This document shows positions 18,247-26,777 of a stretch of DNA of 64,000 bases, one piece after another. The notes beneath the pieces were generated by a model. The model saw only the letters and a program-made list of their open reading frames with translations, was not told the origin of the DNA and searched no databases. Each line of letters begins with the position of its first letter. Positions within the stretch are counted from its first letter, which is position 1. A program made the position numbers and the translations under genes. Source of the stretch: Salinimicrobium sp963709775 (GTDB lineage: Bacteria > Bacteroidota > Bacteroidia > Flavobacteriales > Flavobacteriaceae); contig CAVPXS010000007.1 of assembly GCA_963709775.1 (NCBI GenBank), positions 310,001-374,000 on the forward strand, in the 5' to 3' direction.

Positions 18247-18913
18247 CTAAAGTTCTAAAGGCCCCAAATTCCTCATTTGCCGAACAATCCAGGACTGTCT
18301 TCCCTGTATGTAGCTGCTGGCCGGTTTTGCCCTGTACTGTCTTGGATTGGGAAGAATAGCTGCAATGGCTGCTGCCTCATAAGCAGTAAGATTTTCTGCA
18401 CTCTTTACCAAACCAGGCTTGAGCGGCAGCCTCGGCACCATAAACGCCCTGCCCCATTTCAATGCTGTTGAGGTACACCTCTAAGATCCTTTCTTTACTC
18501 CAAAGAAGTTCTATCCAAAAGGTAAAATATACCTCCAGACCTTTCCTGAACCAGCTTCGCTGTGGCCACAAAAAGACATTTTTAGCAGTTTGCTGGGAGA
18601 TTGTACTCGCCCCTCTTACTCTCTTGCCTTTTTTATTGTCCTCCATCGCCTTCTGAATAGCCTCATAGTCAAAGCCGCTATGAACCGGAAAATTCTGATC
18701 TTCACTCGCGATCACGGCAAGCTTCAGGTTATCTGAAATTTTCTCCATAGCCACCCAGTCATGGTGAATATCTTCTTCGGGGTTTTCAAAATATCTTATG
18801 GCCATTAGCGGAGTAAAAGGTACCGGCACCCACTTATAAATAACAACCATGAGAATACTGAAGAGGAATAGGCCCAGCAAAAATTTCAGTAAAAATCTGA
18901 AGAATCTTTTCAT
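18247..18913 (-). CDS. mtgA: Monofunctional peptidoglycan glycosyltransferase, frameshifted
   Basis: MtgA polymerises lipid II into glycan strands. The N-terminal part (from ATG 18913) has one transmembrane helix (FRFLLKFLLGLFLFSILMVV) and the GT51 motifs ASEDQNFPVHSGFD with the catalytic glutamate, KGKRVRGASTISQQTAKN, and ERILEVYLNSIEMGQGVYGAEAAA. After AQAWFGK the frame runs into a stop. The expected continuation (SAENLTAYEAAAIAAILPNPRQY) is found in the next frame down to 18247. A single extra base in GGTAAAGAGTGC near 18405 explains it. Whether this is a real mutation or a consensus error cannot be told here; loss of MtgA would be tolerated because bifunctional PBPs remain. Confidence 0.85.
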
Positions 18914-18915
18914 AC

Positions 18916-20032
18916 TTAATCTATTAGATCGGCAAGTTCTTTACCTACGAGACTACCAATTGCAACTCCCATTCCGCCGAGACGTACCCCGCAAAACACA
19001 TTTTTGGAAACTTTCTTGATCACAGGATTCTTTTGTTCCCCCATGCCCATTATTCCGCTCCAGCGTCTTTCGATCTTAAAGGGAGTACCGGGTAAAATTA
19101 CATTTTTTAAGCAAGCCCTCAAGTTTCTGCTGAATGAGTGCAGTGAGCGCCAGCTCGGTGGTTTCTTCACCTTTAAAGTTGAGATTCCTGCCACCCCCCA
19201 ATAAAATCCTGTTGTTAATATTCCGGAAATAATAATAACCTTTTTCCAGGTGGAAAGTTCCCTTTATTTGTAAATCTGGAATGGGTTCTGTGATCAACAC
19301 CTGTGCGCGGGCAGGTTTTACTTCGGGTATGCCCAATTGTGCAGCAAAACCATTGGTGGCAATAAGTAAATTACCGGTGTAGAAGCTAAAATGCTCGGTC
19401 TCTACCTCAACAGAATCACGTCCTTCCACAAAACCATTTACAGTGACCGAATTAAGGATCTTAACTCCTGCTGCATGCACCTTTTGTAATAAGGCATTCA
19501 TCATTTTTCCCGTGTCCAGCTGACCTTCAAACTTGTTAAAGATCAAATTATCCTGAACTTTCCCAAATCCAAACTTGTTGTTGGTTATGCTAAAAACATC
19601 CTCTCCAAAAATGGGATTTAAAAGGGTGTTTACTTTTGCCATTTTTGACACGCAGGCATCATATAGTTTTCCTTCGTTTTGGGTGAATAGTTCGTACCCG
19701 CCATTTACCTGAAGATCTATATTTTCGCTCCCCAGGTTTTCCCTGAGTAGATCAAGACCTTGCATTCGCTTCCTCACAAGGGCCACCATTTCCTCTTCGG
19801 AATGATGTTCCAGATCATCAAGGATTTCGCTAAGACTCCCAAAGCAGGCGAAACCTGCATTTTTGGTACTTGCCCCATTGGGCAAAAGTCCTCTTTCCAG
19901 GACAACGATCTTAGCTTTGGGATACCGGGTTTTTAGCTGCAGGGCACAGTTGAGACCTGTAATCCCACTGCCAACTATTGTAAAGTCAATATTTGAGAAC
20001 CAGGAATCATGTTCCCAATAAGAAAAGCTCAT
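18916..20032 (-). CDS. FAD-dependent oxidoreductase (DadA/DAO family), frameshifted
   Basis: The first 318 residues carry a dinucleotide-binding motif (FTIVGSGITGLNCALQL), the conserved ERGLLPNGASTKNAGFACFG segment and the middle substrate domain typical of D-amino-acid/glycine oxidases. The frame is then lost. The C-terminal FAD-binding end (RRWSGIMGMG ... CGVRLGGMGVAIGSLVGKELADLI) follows in another frame down to 18916. An extra A in an A6 run at about 19100 (read as KKC instead of KN) accounts for the break. The full product would be about 370 residues. The substrate is unknown; an amine or amino acid is likely from the family. It lies 2 bases before mtgA and is probably co-transcribed. 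Confidence 0.85.
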
Positions 20033-20055
20033 AAAATATCATTTGGTAGCCAAAG

Positions 20056-20440
20056 TTATTCTTTTTTTGCCTCTTCTTTTACCTCTTCAGGTTTCTCTCT
20101 GGAAAGTTTAAGAGGTACGAGTGCTCCACCTTGCCTTAATGAGCCGGAAAGTTCCTCTTGTTGTAGTTTTCCTTTAAAATGAAATCCTCCAAGCTTTGGG
20201 GCCGTTACTTCCAATACATCATCTTCAAAAGTTGTAGACTCCACCGGAATATCAAAAGCATTTTGTGCGGGACTGTCTAAGGTAGTGGTATAGCCATCCT
20301 GAGTTTCAGAAATATGAAAGACAATTCCCATACTGCGATCCTGCACCATCAATTCGCCATACCAATCGCCCGGTGATCTCCTGTGCACTTGCGGAAATGC
20401 CGATGAATAAAAGAAATAACACTGAAAATAACTTCTTCAT
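20056..20440 (-). CDS. Secreted small beta-domain protein, frameshifted
   Basis: The start is ATG 20440. A signal peptide (KLFSVLFLLFIGISASAQ) is followed by a domain reading EITGDWYGELMVQ, GIVFHISETQDGYTTTLDSPAQ and DIPVESTTFEDD. This is the pattern of the N-terminal domain found before alpha/beta hydrolases in Bacteroidetes, here standing alone with about 127 residues. The charged tail ends in KPEEVKEEAKKE. One extra G in the run GGGCGATTGG near 20372 shifts the frame between signal peptide and domain. Function unknown; export to the periplasm is likely. Confidence 0.75.
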
Positions 20441-20614
20441 AAATTTTAGGTTTATAGAATTAATAAAGACGATTATGTTGCTCCGGCTACCACCGTAGAT
20501 ATACATTTTTCTTAAGGTAAGAATTTATTGTTAACCCCTGAAAAAGAAACCTTTTACAATAAATTTCTGAAGAAGACACTGAAGCTTTAATACCTCCTTT
20601 TCGGCGGAAGGAAT

Positions 20615-20644
20615 ATAAAAAAAGCCCCTTTTAAAAAGGGGCTT
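20615..20644 (-). terminator. Rho-independent terminator after accC
   Basis: On the minus strand AAGCCCC and GGGGCTT form a stem around a T/A loop followed by a T-run, 7 bases beyond the accC stop at 20651. Confidence 0.88.
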
Positions 20645-20650
20645 AATAAG

Positions 20651-21999
20651 TTATTCTATTGGCTTCATCTTGAAGCTCTCCATGAACTTGGTTGTGTAAT
20701 TCCCCGCAACATAATCGGGTTCATCCATCAACTGCCTGTGAAATGGAATTGTAGTTTTTACCCCTTCGATCACAAACTCATCCAGGGCCCGTCTCATCTT
20801 GCTTATAGCTTCTTCGCGGGTTTGGGCAGTAGTGATTAGTTTGGCGATCATTGAATCGTAGTTCGGAGGGATCACATAGCCACTGTATACGTGGGTGTCT
20901 ATTCTTACCCCGTGACCTCCCGGCGCATGCAGGTTTGTGATCTTCCCTGGAGAAGGTCTAAAGTCATGGTAAGGATCCTCTGCATTGATACGACATTCGA
21001 TAGAATGCAACTGCGGAAAATAATTTTTCCCGGAAATTGGCACTCCTGCCGCAACAAGGATCTGCTCCCTAATAAGGTCGTAATCTATCACCTGTTCGGT
21101 AATAGGATGTTCCACCTGGATACGGGTATTCATCTCCATGAAATAGAAGTTCCTGTGCTTGTCCACAAGAAATTCTACTGTACCTGCACCTTCATACTTA
21201 ATATATTCGGCTGCTTTTACGGCAGCATCTCCCATTTGCTTCCGAAGTTTATCGGTCATGAAAGGAGATGGGGTTTCTTCTGTAAGCTTCTGGTGACGGC
21301 GTTGCACAGAACAATCTCTTTCTGAAAGGTGACATGCTTTTCCCGAGCTGTCTCCTACGATCTGGATCTCTATGTGACGTGGCTCTTCAATAAGTTTTTC
21401 CATGTACATCCCGTCATTTCCAAAAGCGGCACCTGCTTCCTGTCGGGCAGATTCCCATGCTTTTTTCAGATCTTCCTTTCTTCCATACGGCACGCATTCC
21501 CTTTACCTCCGCCTCCGGCCGTAGCTTTCAGCATCACAGGGTAACCCATATCTGCAGCAATTTTTTCGGCCTCCTGCAAAGATTCAAGAATTCCTTCAGA
21601 GCCAGGCACGCAAGGTACTCCTGCAGCTCTCATGGTAGCTTTAGCCGTGGCCTTGTCCCCCATCTTCTCAATCATTTCGGGACTGGCGCCAATAAATTTT
21701 ATCTGGTGTTCGGCACAGATCTTTGAAAATTTGGCATTTTCTGAAAGAAATCCGTAACCTGGATGTATAGCATCTGCATTGGTAATCTCTGCAGCTGCTA
21801 TGATATTTGACATTTTTAAATAGGAAAGGTTGCTGGGAGGAGGGCCAATACAAACGGCTTCATCGGCAAAACGCACATGAAGACTTTCAGCATCGGCCGT
21901 GGAATAAACCGCCACGGTTTTAATGCCCATCTCCCTACAGGTGCGAATAACGCGCAAGGCGATCTCTCCCCTGTTGGCAATCAATATTTTTTTAAACAT
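20651..21999 (-). CDS. accC: Acetyl-CoA carboxylase, biotin carboxylase subunit, frameshifted
   Basis: AccC carboxylates biotin on AccB with ATP and bicarbonate, the first step of fatty-acid synthesis. From ATG 21999 the N-terminal domain reads FKKILIANRGEIALRVIRTC and HPGYGFLSENAKF, up to the ATP-binding glycine loop MLKATAGGGGKG. There the frame breaks. The rest (from AWESARQEAG through EMNTRIQVEHPITEQVI to FHRQLMDEPDY) is in another frame to 20651. The segment between (expected about MRAVWKxEDLKKAW, 21480-21510) needs two separate one-base corrections, each an extra G. AccC should be essential, so consensus error is more likely than a real pseudogene. Repaired length is about 449 residues, normal for the family. 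It is the last gene of the accB-accC pair. Confidence 0.93.
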
Positions 22000-22040
22000 A
22001 CCTGTATAGTTTTGGCTTTAAGGTAAACTGCTTACAGCAA

Positions 22041-22538
22041 TTAAGACGGATCTACTAAAAATAGCGGTTGATCAAATTCTACCGGTGAAGAATCATCCAC
22101 CAATACCTTTACGATCTTACCGGAAACTTCACTTTCAATTTCATTGAAAAGTTTCATGGCCTCTATCACACAAAGTACATCTCCCACTTTTACAGAATTT
22201 CCAACTTCCACAAAAGGCTCTTTATCTGGAGATGGTTTTCTATAGAAAGTTCCAATGATAGGTGATTTGATCGTGATATATCCTTTGTCTTCCTCACTAC
22301 CAGCTGTATCACCGCCGGCAGATGGTGTACCCTCCTGCTGCTGTGGTGCCTGCTGTTGCTGTACAGGTTGCTGCATTTGCGGTGCAGACTGCATAGGTAC
22401 CTGTTGCAAAATCGTGGTCTCCTTATCGTCAGAGCCGGTTTTGATGGTGATCTTTATATCATCCATTTCCAGCTTTACTTCACTGGCTCCAGACTTGGCC
22501 ACGAACTTGATTAGATTCTGAATTTCTTTTAAATCCAT
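22041..22538 (-). CDS. accB: Acetyl-CoA carboxylase biotin carboxyl carrier protein
   Basis: AccB carries the carboxylated biotin between the AccC and AccA/AccD half-reactions. The 165-residue product has an N-terminal helix (DLKEIQNLIKFVAKSGASEVKLE), a Gln/Pro-rich flexible linker (residues 50-75, QQPVQQQQAPQQQ), and the biotinyl domain. This shows SPIIGTFYRKPSPDKEPFVEVGN and the biotin-accepting lysine in CVIEAMKLFNEIES. It lies 41 bases before accC and 21 bases after fabH on the same strand, so fabH-accB-accC are probably one transcript. Confidence 0.97.
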   Translation of the reverse strand: MDLKEIQNLIKFVAKSGASEVKLEMDDIKITIKTGSDDKETTILQQVPMQSAPQMQQPVQQQQAPQQQEGTPSAGGDTAGSEEDKGYITIKSPIIGTFYRKPSPDKEPFVEVGNSVKVGDVLCVIEAMKLFNEIESEVSGKIVKVLVDDSSPVEFDQPLFLVDPS

Positions 22539-22559
22539 AATATTTAGTGTTGGGTGTTT

Positions 22560-23555
22560 TTAAGAATTATAAGCCCACTTAAGGTAAATAGAACCCCAGG
22601 TGAAACCTCCTCCAAAGGAAGCGAAAATTAAATTATCTCCTTTTTTGAATTGTTTTTCAAAATCGTTTAATAATAATGGCAAGGTAGCCGAAGTTGTATT
22701 ACCATACCGATGAATGTTCATAAGTACTTTTGAATCGTCAAGTCCCATTCGGTTGGCAGTGGCGTCTATGATTCGGCGATTGGCCTGATGGGGCACCAGC
22801 CAGTTCACATCTTCATTAGTCAGGTTATTACGCTCCATGATTTTGGCACTCACATCGGCCATGTTGGTCACGGCAAACTTAAATACCGTTTTTCCATCCT
22901 GGTAAACATAGTGCTGCTTATCGGCTACGGTTTGTGCGGTGGCAGGAATAAGTGAGCCACCGGCAGAAATCTTCAGAAATTCTCTCCCTGATCCATCACT
23001 CCTAAGAATCTCATCCTGAAGTCCCAGACCCTCATCATTAGGTTCAAATAAAACAGCACCGGCACCATCGCCAAAGATGATACAGGTTGTTCTGTCTGTA
23101 TAGTCAATTATTGAAGACATTTTATCGGCTCCAACGACCAGAACTTTTTTATATCTTCCAGATTCAATATAGGCTGCTGCGGTAGACATTGCATAAAGAA
23201 AACCAGAGCAGGCCGCCTGCAGGTCATAAGCAAAAGCATTCACTGCACCAATTTGGGTAGCCACATAAACTCCCGTTGCCGCCACAGGAAGATCGGGGGT
23301 AGCAGTTGCCATAATTAACAGATCGATCTCTGCGGGATCTATTCCGGATTTTTCAATAAGATCTTCGGCTGCCTTTATTGCGAGATAGGAAGTTCCTTTA
23401 TCTGCATCTTTGAGGATGCGGCGCTCTTTGATACCTGTCCTTGAAGTGATCCACTCATCATTGGTGTCAACCATGGTTTCAAGAATCTTGTTAGAAAGGA
23501 CAAATTCCGGCACATATCCGCCTACAGCTGTAATCGCTGCTGTTGTTTTATTCAT
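22560..23555 (-). CDS. fabH: 3-oxoacyl-[ACP] synthase III
   Basis: FabH condenses acetyl-CoA (or a branched primer) with malonyl-ACP to start fatty-acid chains. The 331-residue product has the catalytic triad: Cys in YDLQAACSGFLYAM, His in NWLVPHQANRRII, Asn in NIHRYGNTTSATLPL. The N-terminal segment WITSRTGIKERRI is typical. Branched-chain primers are common in Flavobacteriaceae, but primer preference is not visible here. Its neighbours accB and accC supply the same pathway. A terminator separates it from rpmF upstream. Confidence 0.97.
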   Translation of the reverse strand: MNKTTAAITAVGGYVPEFVLSNKILETMVDTNDEWITSRTGIKERRILKDADKGTSYLAIKAAEDLIEKSGIDPAEIDLLIMATATPDLPVAATGVYVATQIGAVNAFAYDLQAACSGFLYAMSTAAAYIESGRYKKVLVVGADKMSSIIDYTDRTTCIIFGDGAGAVLFEPNDEGLGLQDEILRSDGSGREFLKISAGGSLIPATAQTVADKQHYVYQDGKTVFKFAVTNMADVSAKIMERNNLTNEDVNWLVPHQANRRIIDATANRMGLDDSKVLMNIHRYGNTTSATLPLLLNDFEKQFKKGDNLIFASFGGGFTWGSIYLKWAYNS

Positions 23556-23676
23556 AAAAATGCATTTAATGCCTCTGTATGCTATCTAGATTACTGAAAA
23601 ACAGCAAATTACTAATTGATCAAAATACAGCGGTGCAAATTAAGGTGTTTTTAGCACTTTATCAACTTAAAACAAA

Positions 23677-23700
23677 AAACTCTCACAATGTGAGAGTTTG
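23677..23700 (-). terminator. Terminator between rpmF and fabH
   Basis: AAACTCTCACA and TGTGAGAGTTT form an almost perfect stem. On the minus strand a T-rich tract follows. It lies 27 bases after the rpmF stop and separates DUF177-rpmF from fabH-accB-accC. Confidence 0.85.
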
Positions 23701-23726
23701 GTATATGGTTTCAAAGCTCTTAATTA

Positions 23727-23924
23727 CTAAGCTTCTACTTCTTCTGTATTATCGATCAAAACCTGACCACGGTAATATAATTTACCTTCATGCCAGTGAG
23801 CTCTGTGGTACAAATGAGCTTCTCCTGTTGTAGGATCTGTAGCTATTTGTGGAACAGAAGCTTTGTAATGCGTTCTTCTTTTATCTCTTCTCGTTTTCGA
23901 GATCTTTCTTTTAGGATGTGCCAT
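23727..23924 (-). CDS. rpmF: Large ribosomal subunit protein bL32
   Basis: The 65-residue basic protein is a component of the 50S subunit. The family start MAHPKRKISKTRRDKRRTHYK is intact. The four zinc cysteines present in many bL32 proteins are absent, as in zinc-independent versions, and the middle reads PTTGEAHLYHRAHW instead. The C-terminal acidic tail (VLIDNTEEVEA) is longer than in E. coli. It is 9 bases downstream of the DUF177 gene, the standard partner of rpmF in many bacteria. Confidence 0.97.
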   Translation of the reverse strand: MAHPKRKISKTRRDKRRTHYKASVPQIATDPTTGEAHLYHRAHWHEGKLYYRGQVLIDNTEEVEA

Positions 23925-23933
23925 GGCTGCGTA

Positions 23934-24470
23934 TTATTTATCGTTTAATAAATTTTTCAATTTGTTCCAGCGGGGATCAATATCCTCCTCTGTTTTAGTC
24001 TCTTTTTCCCGCGGACTTAATTCGTCCAGTTTTTCAAGTACATCAGACTTTAAAGTGCCGTCCAGCACTCCAGGATGAACTCTTTTTGACGGAACGGCCA
24101 ATACCAACATTTCATAAATATACTGCTGAATGTTTACCTCGTACTCACCATGTGGCAAGATCAAAATATCCTCGTTATCATCATTATATTCCTGCCCAAA
24201 CTTTATGACCAGCAACAATTCACTTTCGATTGGCTGGTTATAAGGTTCATTGGTAAGGTCGCAATAAACGTTTACCGTTCCCGATGCTTTAAAAGTGAGT
24301 TCCATCATTGTAGATTTCTTCTCCAAAAGGAGGTCTACCTTAATGTCGGCACTATTGAATTCATCGTAGTCAAAATGTTCAAAGAACTTATTGTCAATGT
24401 CGTACTCGAACTGGTGTTTGCCTTGTTTAAGACCCACAAAAGGGATCGTAAACTCCTTTAGTTTCCTCAT
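23934..24470 (-). CDS. DUF177 domain protein (YceD family)
   Basis: The 178-residue product matches the YceD/DUF177 family, linked in other bacteria and in chloroplasts to 23S rRNA maturation and encoded directly before rpmF. Conserved parts are the N-terminal FVGLKQGKHQFEYDI, the core MMELTFKASGTVNVYCDLTNEPYNQPIE and the C-terminal PRWNKLKNLL. The usual family cysteine motif CxRCL is only partly kept (CDLT), as in other Bacteroidetes members. Its 9-base spacing to rpmF indicates one transcript. Confidence 0.92.
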   Translation of the reverse strand: MRKLKEFTIPFVGLKQGKHQFEYDIDNKFFEHFDYDEFNSADIKVDLLLEKKSTMMELTFKASGTVNVYCDLTNEPYNQPIESELLLVIKFGQEYNDDNEDILILPHGEYEVNIQQYIYEMLVLAVPSKRVHPGVLDGTLKSDVLEKLDELSPREKETKTEEDIDPRWNKLKNLLNDK

Positions 24471-24566
24471 TTCATCATCAGTTTCAAGTGCCTACCCCTC
24501 AGGATAAGGCGGGTGCAAAGATATAAAAATTAATGAATTGCCTATTCTTTATAAACAAATTTTTGT

Positions 24567-25613
24567 TTATATCTTTTTCCCTTGTTTCCTAAGTACGTTT
24601 TGGGTGAGTTCTTCATATTCCTGGCGGCTTTTGAAGATGTCCATTCCTTTGAACACGGCTTCTTTAAATGAATGGTGATCTGCTTTATTTTTTCCCGCAA
24701 TCTCATAGGCCGTACCATGATCGGGCGAGGTACGCACCTTATTAAGACCGGCCGTGAAATTCACTCCGCTTCCAAAGGAGAGGGTTTTAAATGGAATTAA
24801 ACCCTGATCATGATAAGCAGCAACAATAGCGTCAAAGTTCTTGTAATTGCCCGATCCAAAAAAACTATCGGCGGAATAGGGGCCAAAAATGAGTTTTCCG
24901 GAGTTCCTTAATTTTTCAAGGGTAGGTTTCATGATCTCCTCATCTTCTTTTCCAATCACTCCACTATCCCCACTATGCGGATTAATTCCAAGCACCGCAA
25001 TTTTAGGCTGCTGAACTTTAAAATCCTGCTGAAGGGTTTTGTGAATGATCTTTATCTTCTTTTCAATCAACTGGGGTGTAATTGCCGAAGCAACATCCTT
25101 CACTGCCACATGATCTGTCAACAATCCTACTTTAAGACTGTCAGTGATCATGAACATAAGGCTGTCACCGCCAAGTTCCTTTGCCAGATAATCTGTATGT
25201 CCCGGGAACTTGAATTCTTCACTTTGAATGTTGTGTTTGTTAATGGGCGCAGTGACAAGAATATCTATATCCCCATTTTTTAAAGCATTGGTAGCTGCCT
25301 GCAGGGAAAGAAAAGCATATTTCCCTCCCTCTTCAGTCTCTTCTCCAAAATTCACGGGAACATTTTCCTTCCATACGTTCACCACGTTGAACTTATTGTC
25401 AATAGCCTGTGCGGCTTCGTCGATGCCCTGAAAAGGAATATCAAAATTAAGTTTCTTCTTAATAAAAGTAATGGTCTTGGCTGAAGCAAAAACTACAGGA
25501 GTACACAGTTCCATCATCCGTGCATCCTCAAAAGTCTTAAGCACGATCTCGCTCCCAATCCCATTGAGATCCCCTATACTAATTCCCACTCTTATTTTGT
25601 CGGATGATTTCAT
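24567..25613 (-). CDS. pdxA: 4-hydroxythreonine-4-phosphate dehydrogenase
   Basis: PdxA oxidises 4-phosphohydroxy-L-threonine with NAD on the way to pyridoxal phosphate. The 348-residue product begins RVGISIGDLNGIGSEIVLKTF. It carries the metal-binding histidines in FKFPGHTDYLAKEL, LLTDHVAVKDV and AAYHDQGLIPFKTL, and the substrate segment GINPHSGDSGVIGKEDEE. The near end RTSPDHGTAYEIAGK is also typical. The gene is divergent from ribE with a 58-base gap holding its -7 element. Confidence 0.96.
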   Translation of the reverse strand: MKSSDKIRVGISIGDLNGIGSEIVLKTFEDARMMELCTPVVFASAKTITFIKKKLNFDIPFQGIDEAAQAIDNKFNVVNVWKENVPVNFGEETEEGGKYAFLSLQAATNALKNGDIDILVTAPINKHNIQSEEFKFPGHTDYLAKELGGDSLMFMITDSLKVGLLTDHVAVKDVASAITPQLIEKKIKIIHKTLQQDFKVQQPKIAVLGINPHSGDSGVIGKEDEEIMKPTLEKLRNSGKLIFGPYSADSFFGSGNYKNFDAIVAAYHDQGLIPFKTLSFGSGVNFTAGLNKVRTSPDHGTAYEIAGKNKADHHSFKEAVFKGMDIFKSRQEYEELTQNVLRKQGKKI

Positions 25614-25648
25614 AATGATTCCCTGTATTTATCCTAATTTTATACCTG

Positions 25649-25656
25649 CAAAGGTA
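25649..25656 (-). promoter_or_regulatory. -7 promoter element for pdxA
   Basis: TACCTTTG on the minus strand fits TAnnTTTG exactly and lies 35 bases before the pdxA ATG in the pdxA/ribE divergent gap. Confidence 0.55.
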
Positions 25657-25671
25657 ATTAATAATAAGAGA

Positions 25672-26262
25672 ATGTTTACAGGCATCATTGAAGAACTGGG
25701 AGTAGTAACAGCACTGGAAAAAAATCAGGAGAACCTGAATATAAGTATAAAGGCCAACCTGGCTTCAGAGCTTAAAATAGATCAAAGTGTGGCCCATAAC
25801 GGAGTATGTTTAACCGTAGTGGATATATCCAACGGGGAATACACAGTTACCGCAATACAGGAAACCCTTTCCAAAACTAATTTGGGAGAACTTAAGCAGG
25901 GGGATATAGTGAACCTGGAACGCGGAATGCAACTCGGGGCGAGACTAGACGGCCACATAGTCCAGGGGCATGTAGATCAAACTGCTCTTTGCACCGGGAT
26001 GGTCGAAAAAAACGGTAGCTGGGAATTTACATTTGAATATGATCCCGGTTTGCAGAACATCACCATTGAAAAGGGTTCAATTACAATAAACGGGGTGAGT
26101 TTAACAGTAGTAAATTCAGGAAAAAATAGCTTTAGCGTCGCCATTATTCCTTATACTTTTGAACATACTACTTTCAAATTGATCAAAAAAGGTACAAGAG
26201 TGAACCTTGAGTTTGATGTCATTGGAAAATACGTAAAGCGGCTTACTGAACTGAATTCTTAA
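25672..26262 (+). CDS. ribE: Riboflavin synthase alpha subunit
   Basis: The enzyme dismutates two 6,7-dimethyl-8-ribityllumazine molecules to riboflavin. The start is ATG 25672 (MFTGIIEELGVV), the invariant N-terminus of the family; the longer upstream frame is antisense to pdxA and is rejected. The 196-residue product has the two lumazine-binding repeats, each with an HNGVCLTVV or INGVSLTVV segment, the linker GDIVNLERGMQLGARLDGHIVQGHVD and the C-terminal FDVIGKYVKR. It is monocistronic as far as can be seen. Confidence 0.96.
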   Translation: MFTGIIEELGVVTALEKNQENLNISIKANLASELKIDQSVAHNGVCLTVVDISNGEYTVTAIQETLSKTNLGELKQGDIVNLERGMQLGARLDGHIVQGHVDQTALCTGMVEKNGSWEFTFEYDPGLQNITIEKGSITINGVSLTVVNSGKNSFSVAIIPYTFEHTTFKLIKKGTRVNLEFDVIGKYVKRLTELNS

Positions 26263-26520
26263 GCTCTTCCTGCTTCCTGCTTCTTGCTAAGCCGGAAAGT
26301 TGAAATGCACCCAGAGCAACTCCTGTAAGAAAAAGAGGCAACAAATAATCATTTATTGGTAAACAAAAACCCAGGTGGAGGAGGTGGCTGATCACCTCGT
26401 CATCAGGATCACCATGTTCCCTATATCTCCCAAACGTCCATTCACTGGCTGGGATGATGGTGGCTCTTGTGAGTTCATAGCGTAAATTCCATAGGTAAGC
26501 CGGTAAGCATAATAATTAAA
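26263..26520 (-). pseudogene. Remnant of a PID-CTERM-like sorted protein
   Basis: On the minus strand one frame reads EWTFGRYREHGDPDDE. The next frame reads DQPPPPPGF. The first then resumes with LPINDYLLPLFLTGVALGAF followed by a basic tail (LARSRKQEEL). A proline run, the LPIND-type motif, a hydrophobic helix and basic residues are the build of the Bacteroidetes PID-CTERM sorting signal, here assembled across two one-base shifts. No start codon or upstream body is found, and no stop follows the basic tail before the ribE antisense. This is a fragment, or a tail left after deletion. The rest of the 515-base gap to 26777 shows nothing else. Confidence 0.4.
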
Positions 26521-26777
26521 ATATAGTATTTTATCCGTTTACCCATGGTCACAATATTCTAGTAATTAGAAGTGACAAACAAATTGACATTTCTGAAAAT
26601 TATTTTATTTCTCTAAAAATCAAAAATATAAAATATAATGCCCTCTTTACAGGACTGGCCTTGAAATATATATTTATCTTACAAAAATAAGGGTAATACT
26701 GAAATCATTTCTTGTCTTGTCCTAAGAAATGCCTGCTTTTCCAGATTTTTATAAATTGGGGGCTACAAACAAGCCTT

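Noticed and set aside
25471..25671. Upstream extension of riboflavin synthase
   Set aside because: The extension is antisense to pdxA, and the family always begins MFTGIIE, which is at 25672.
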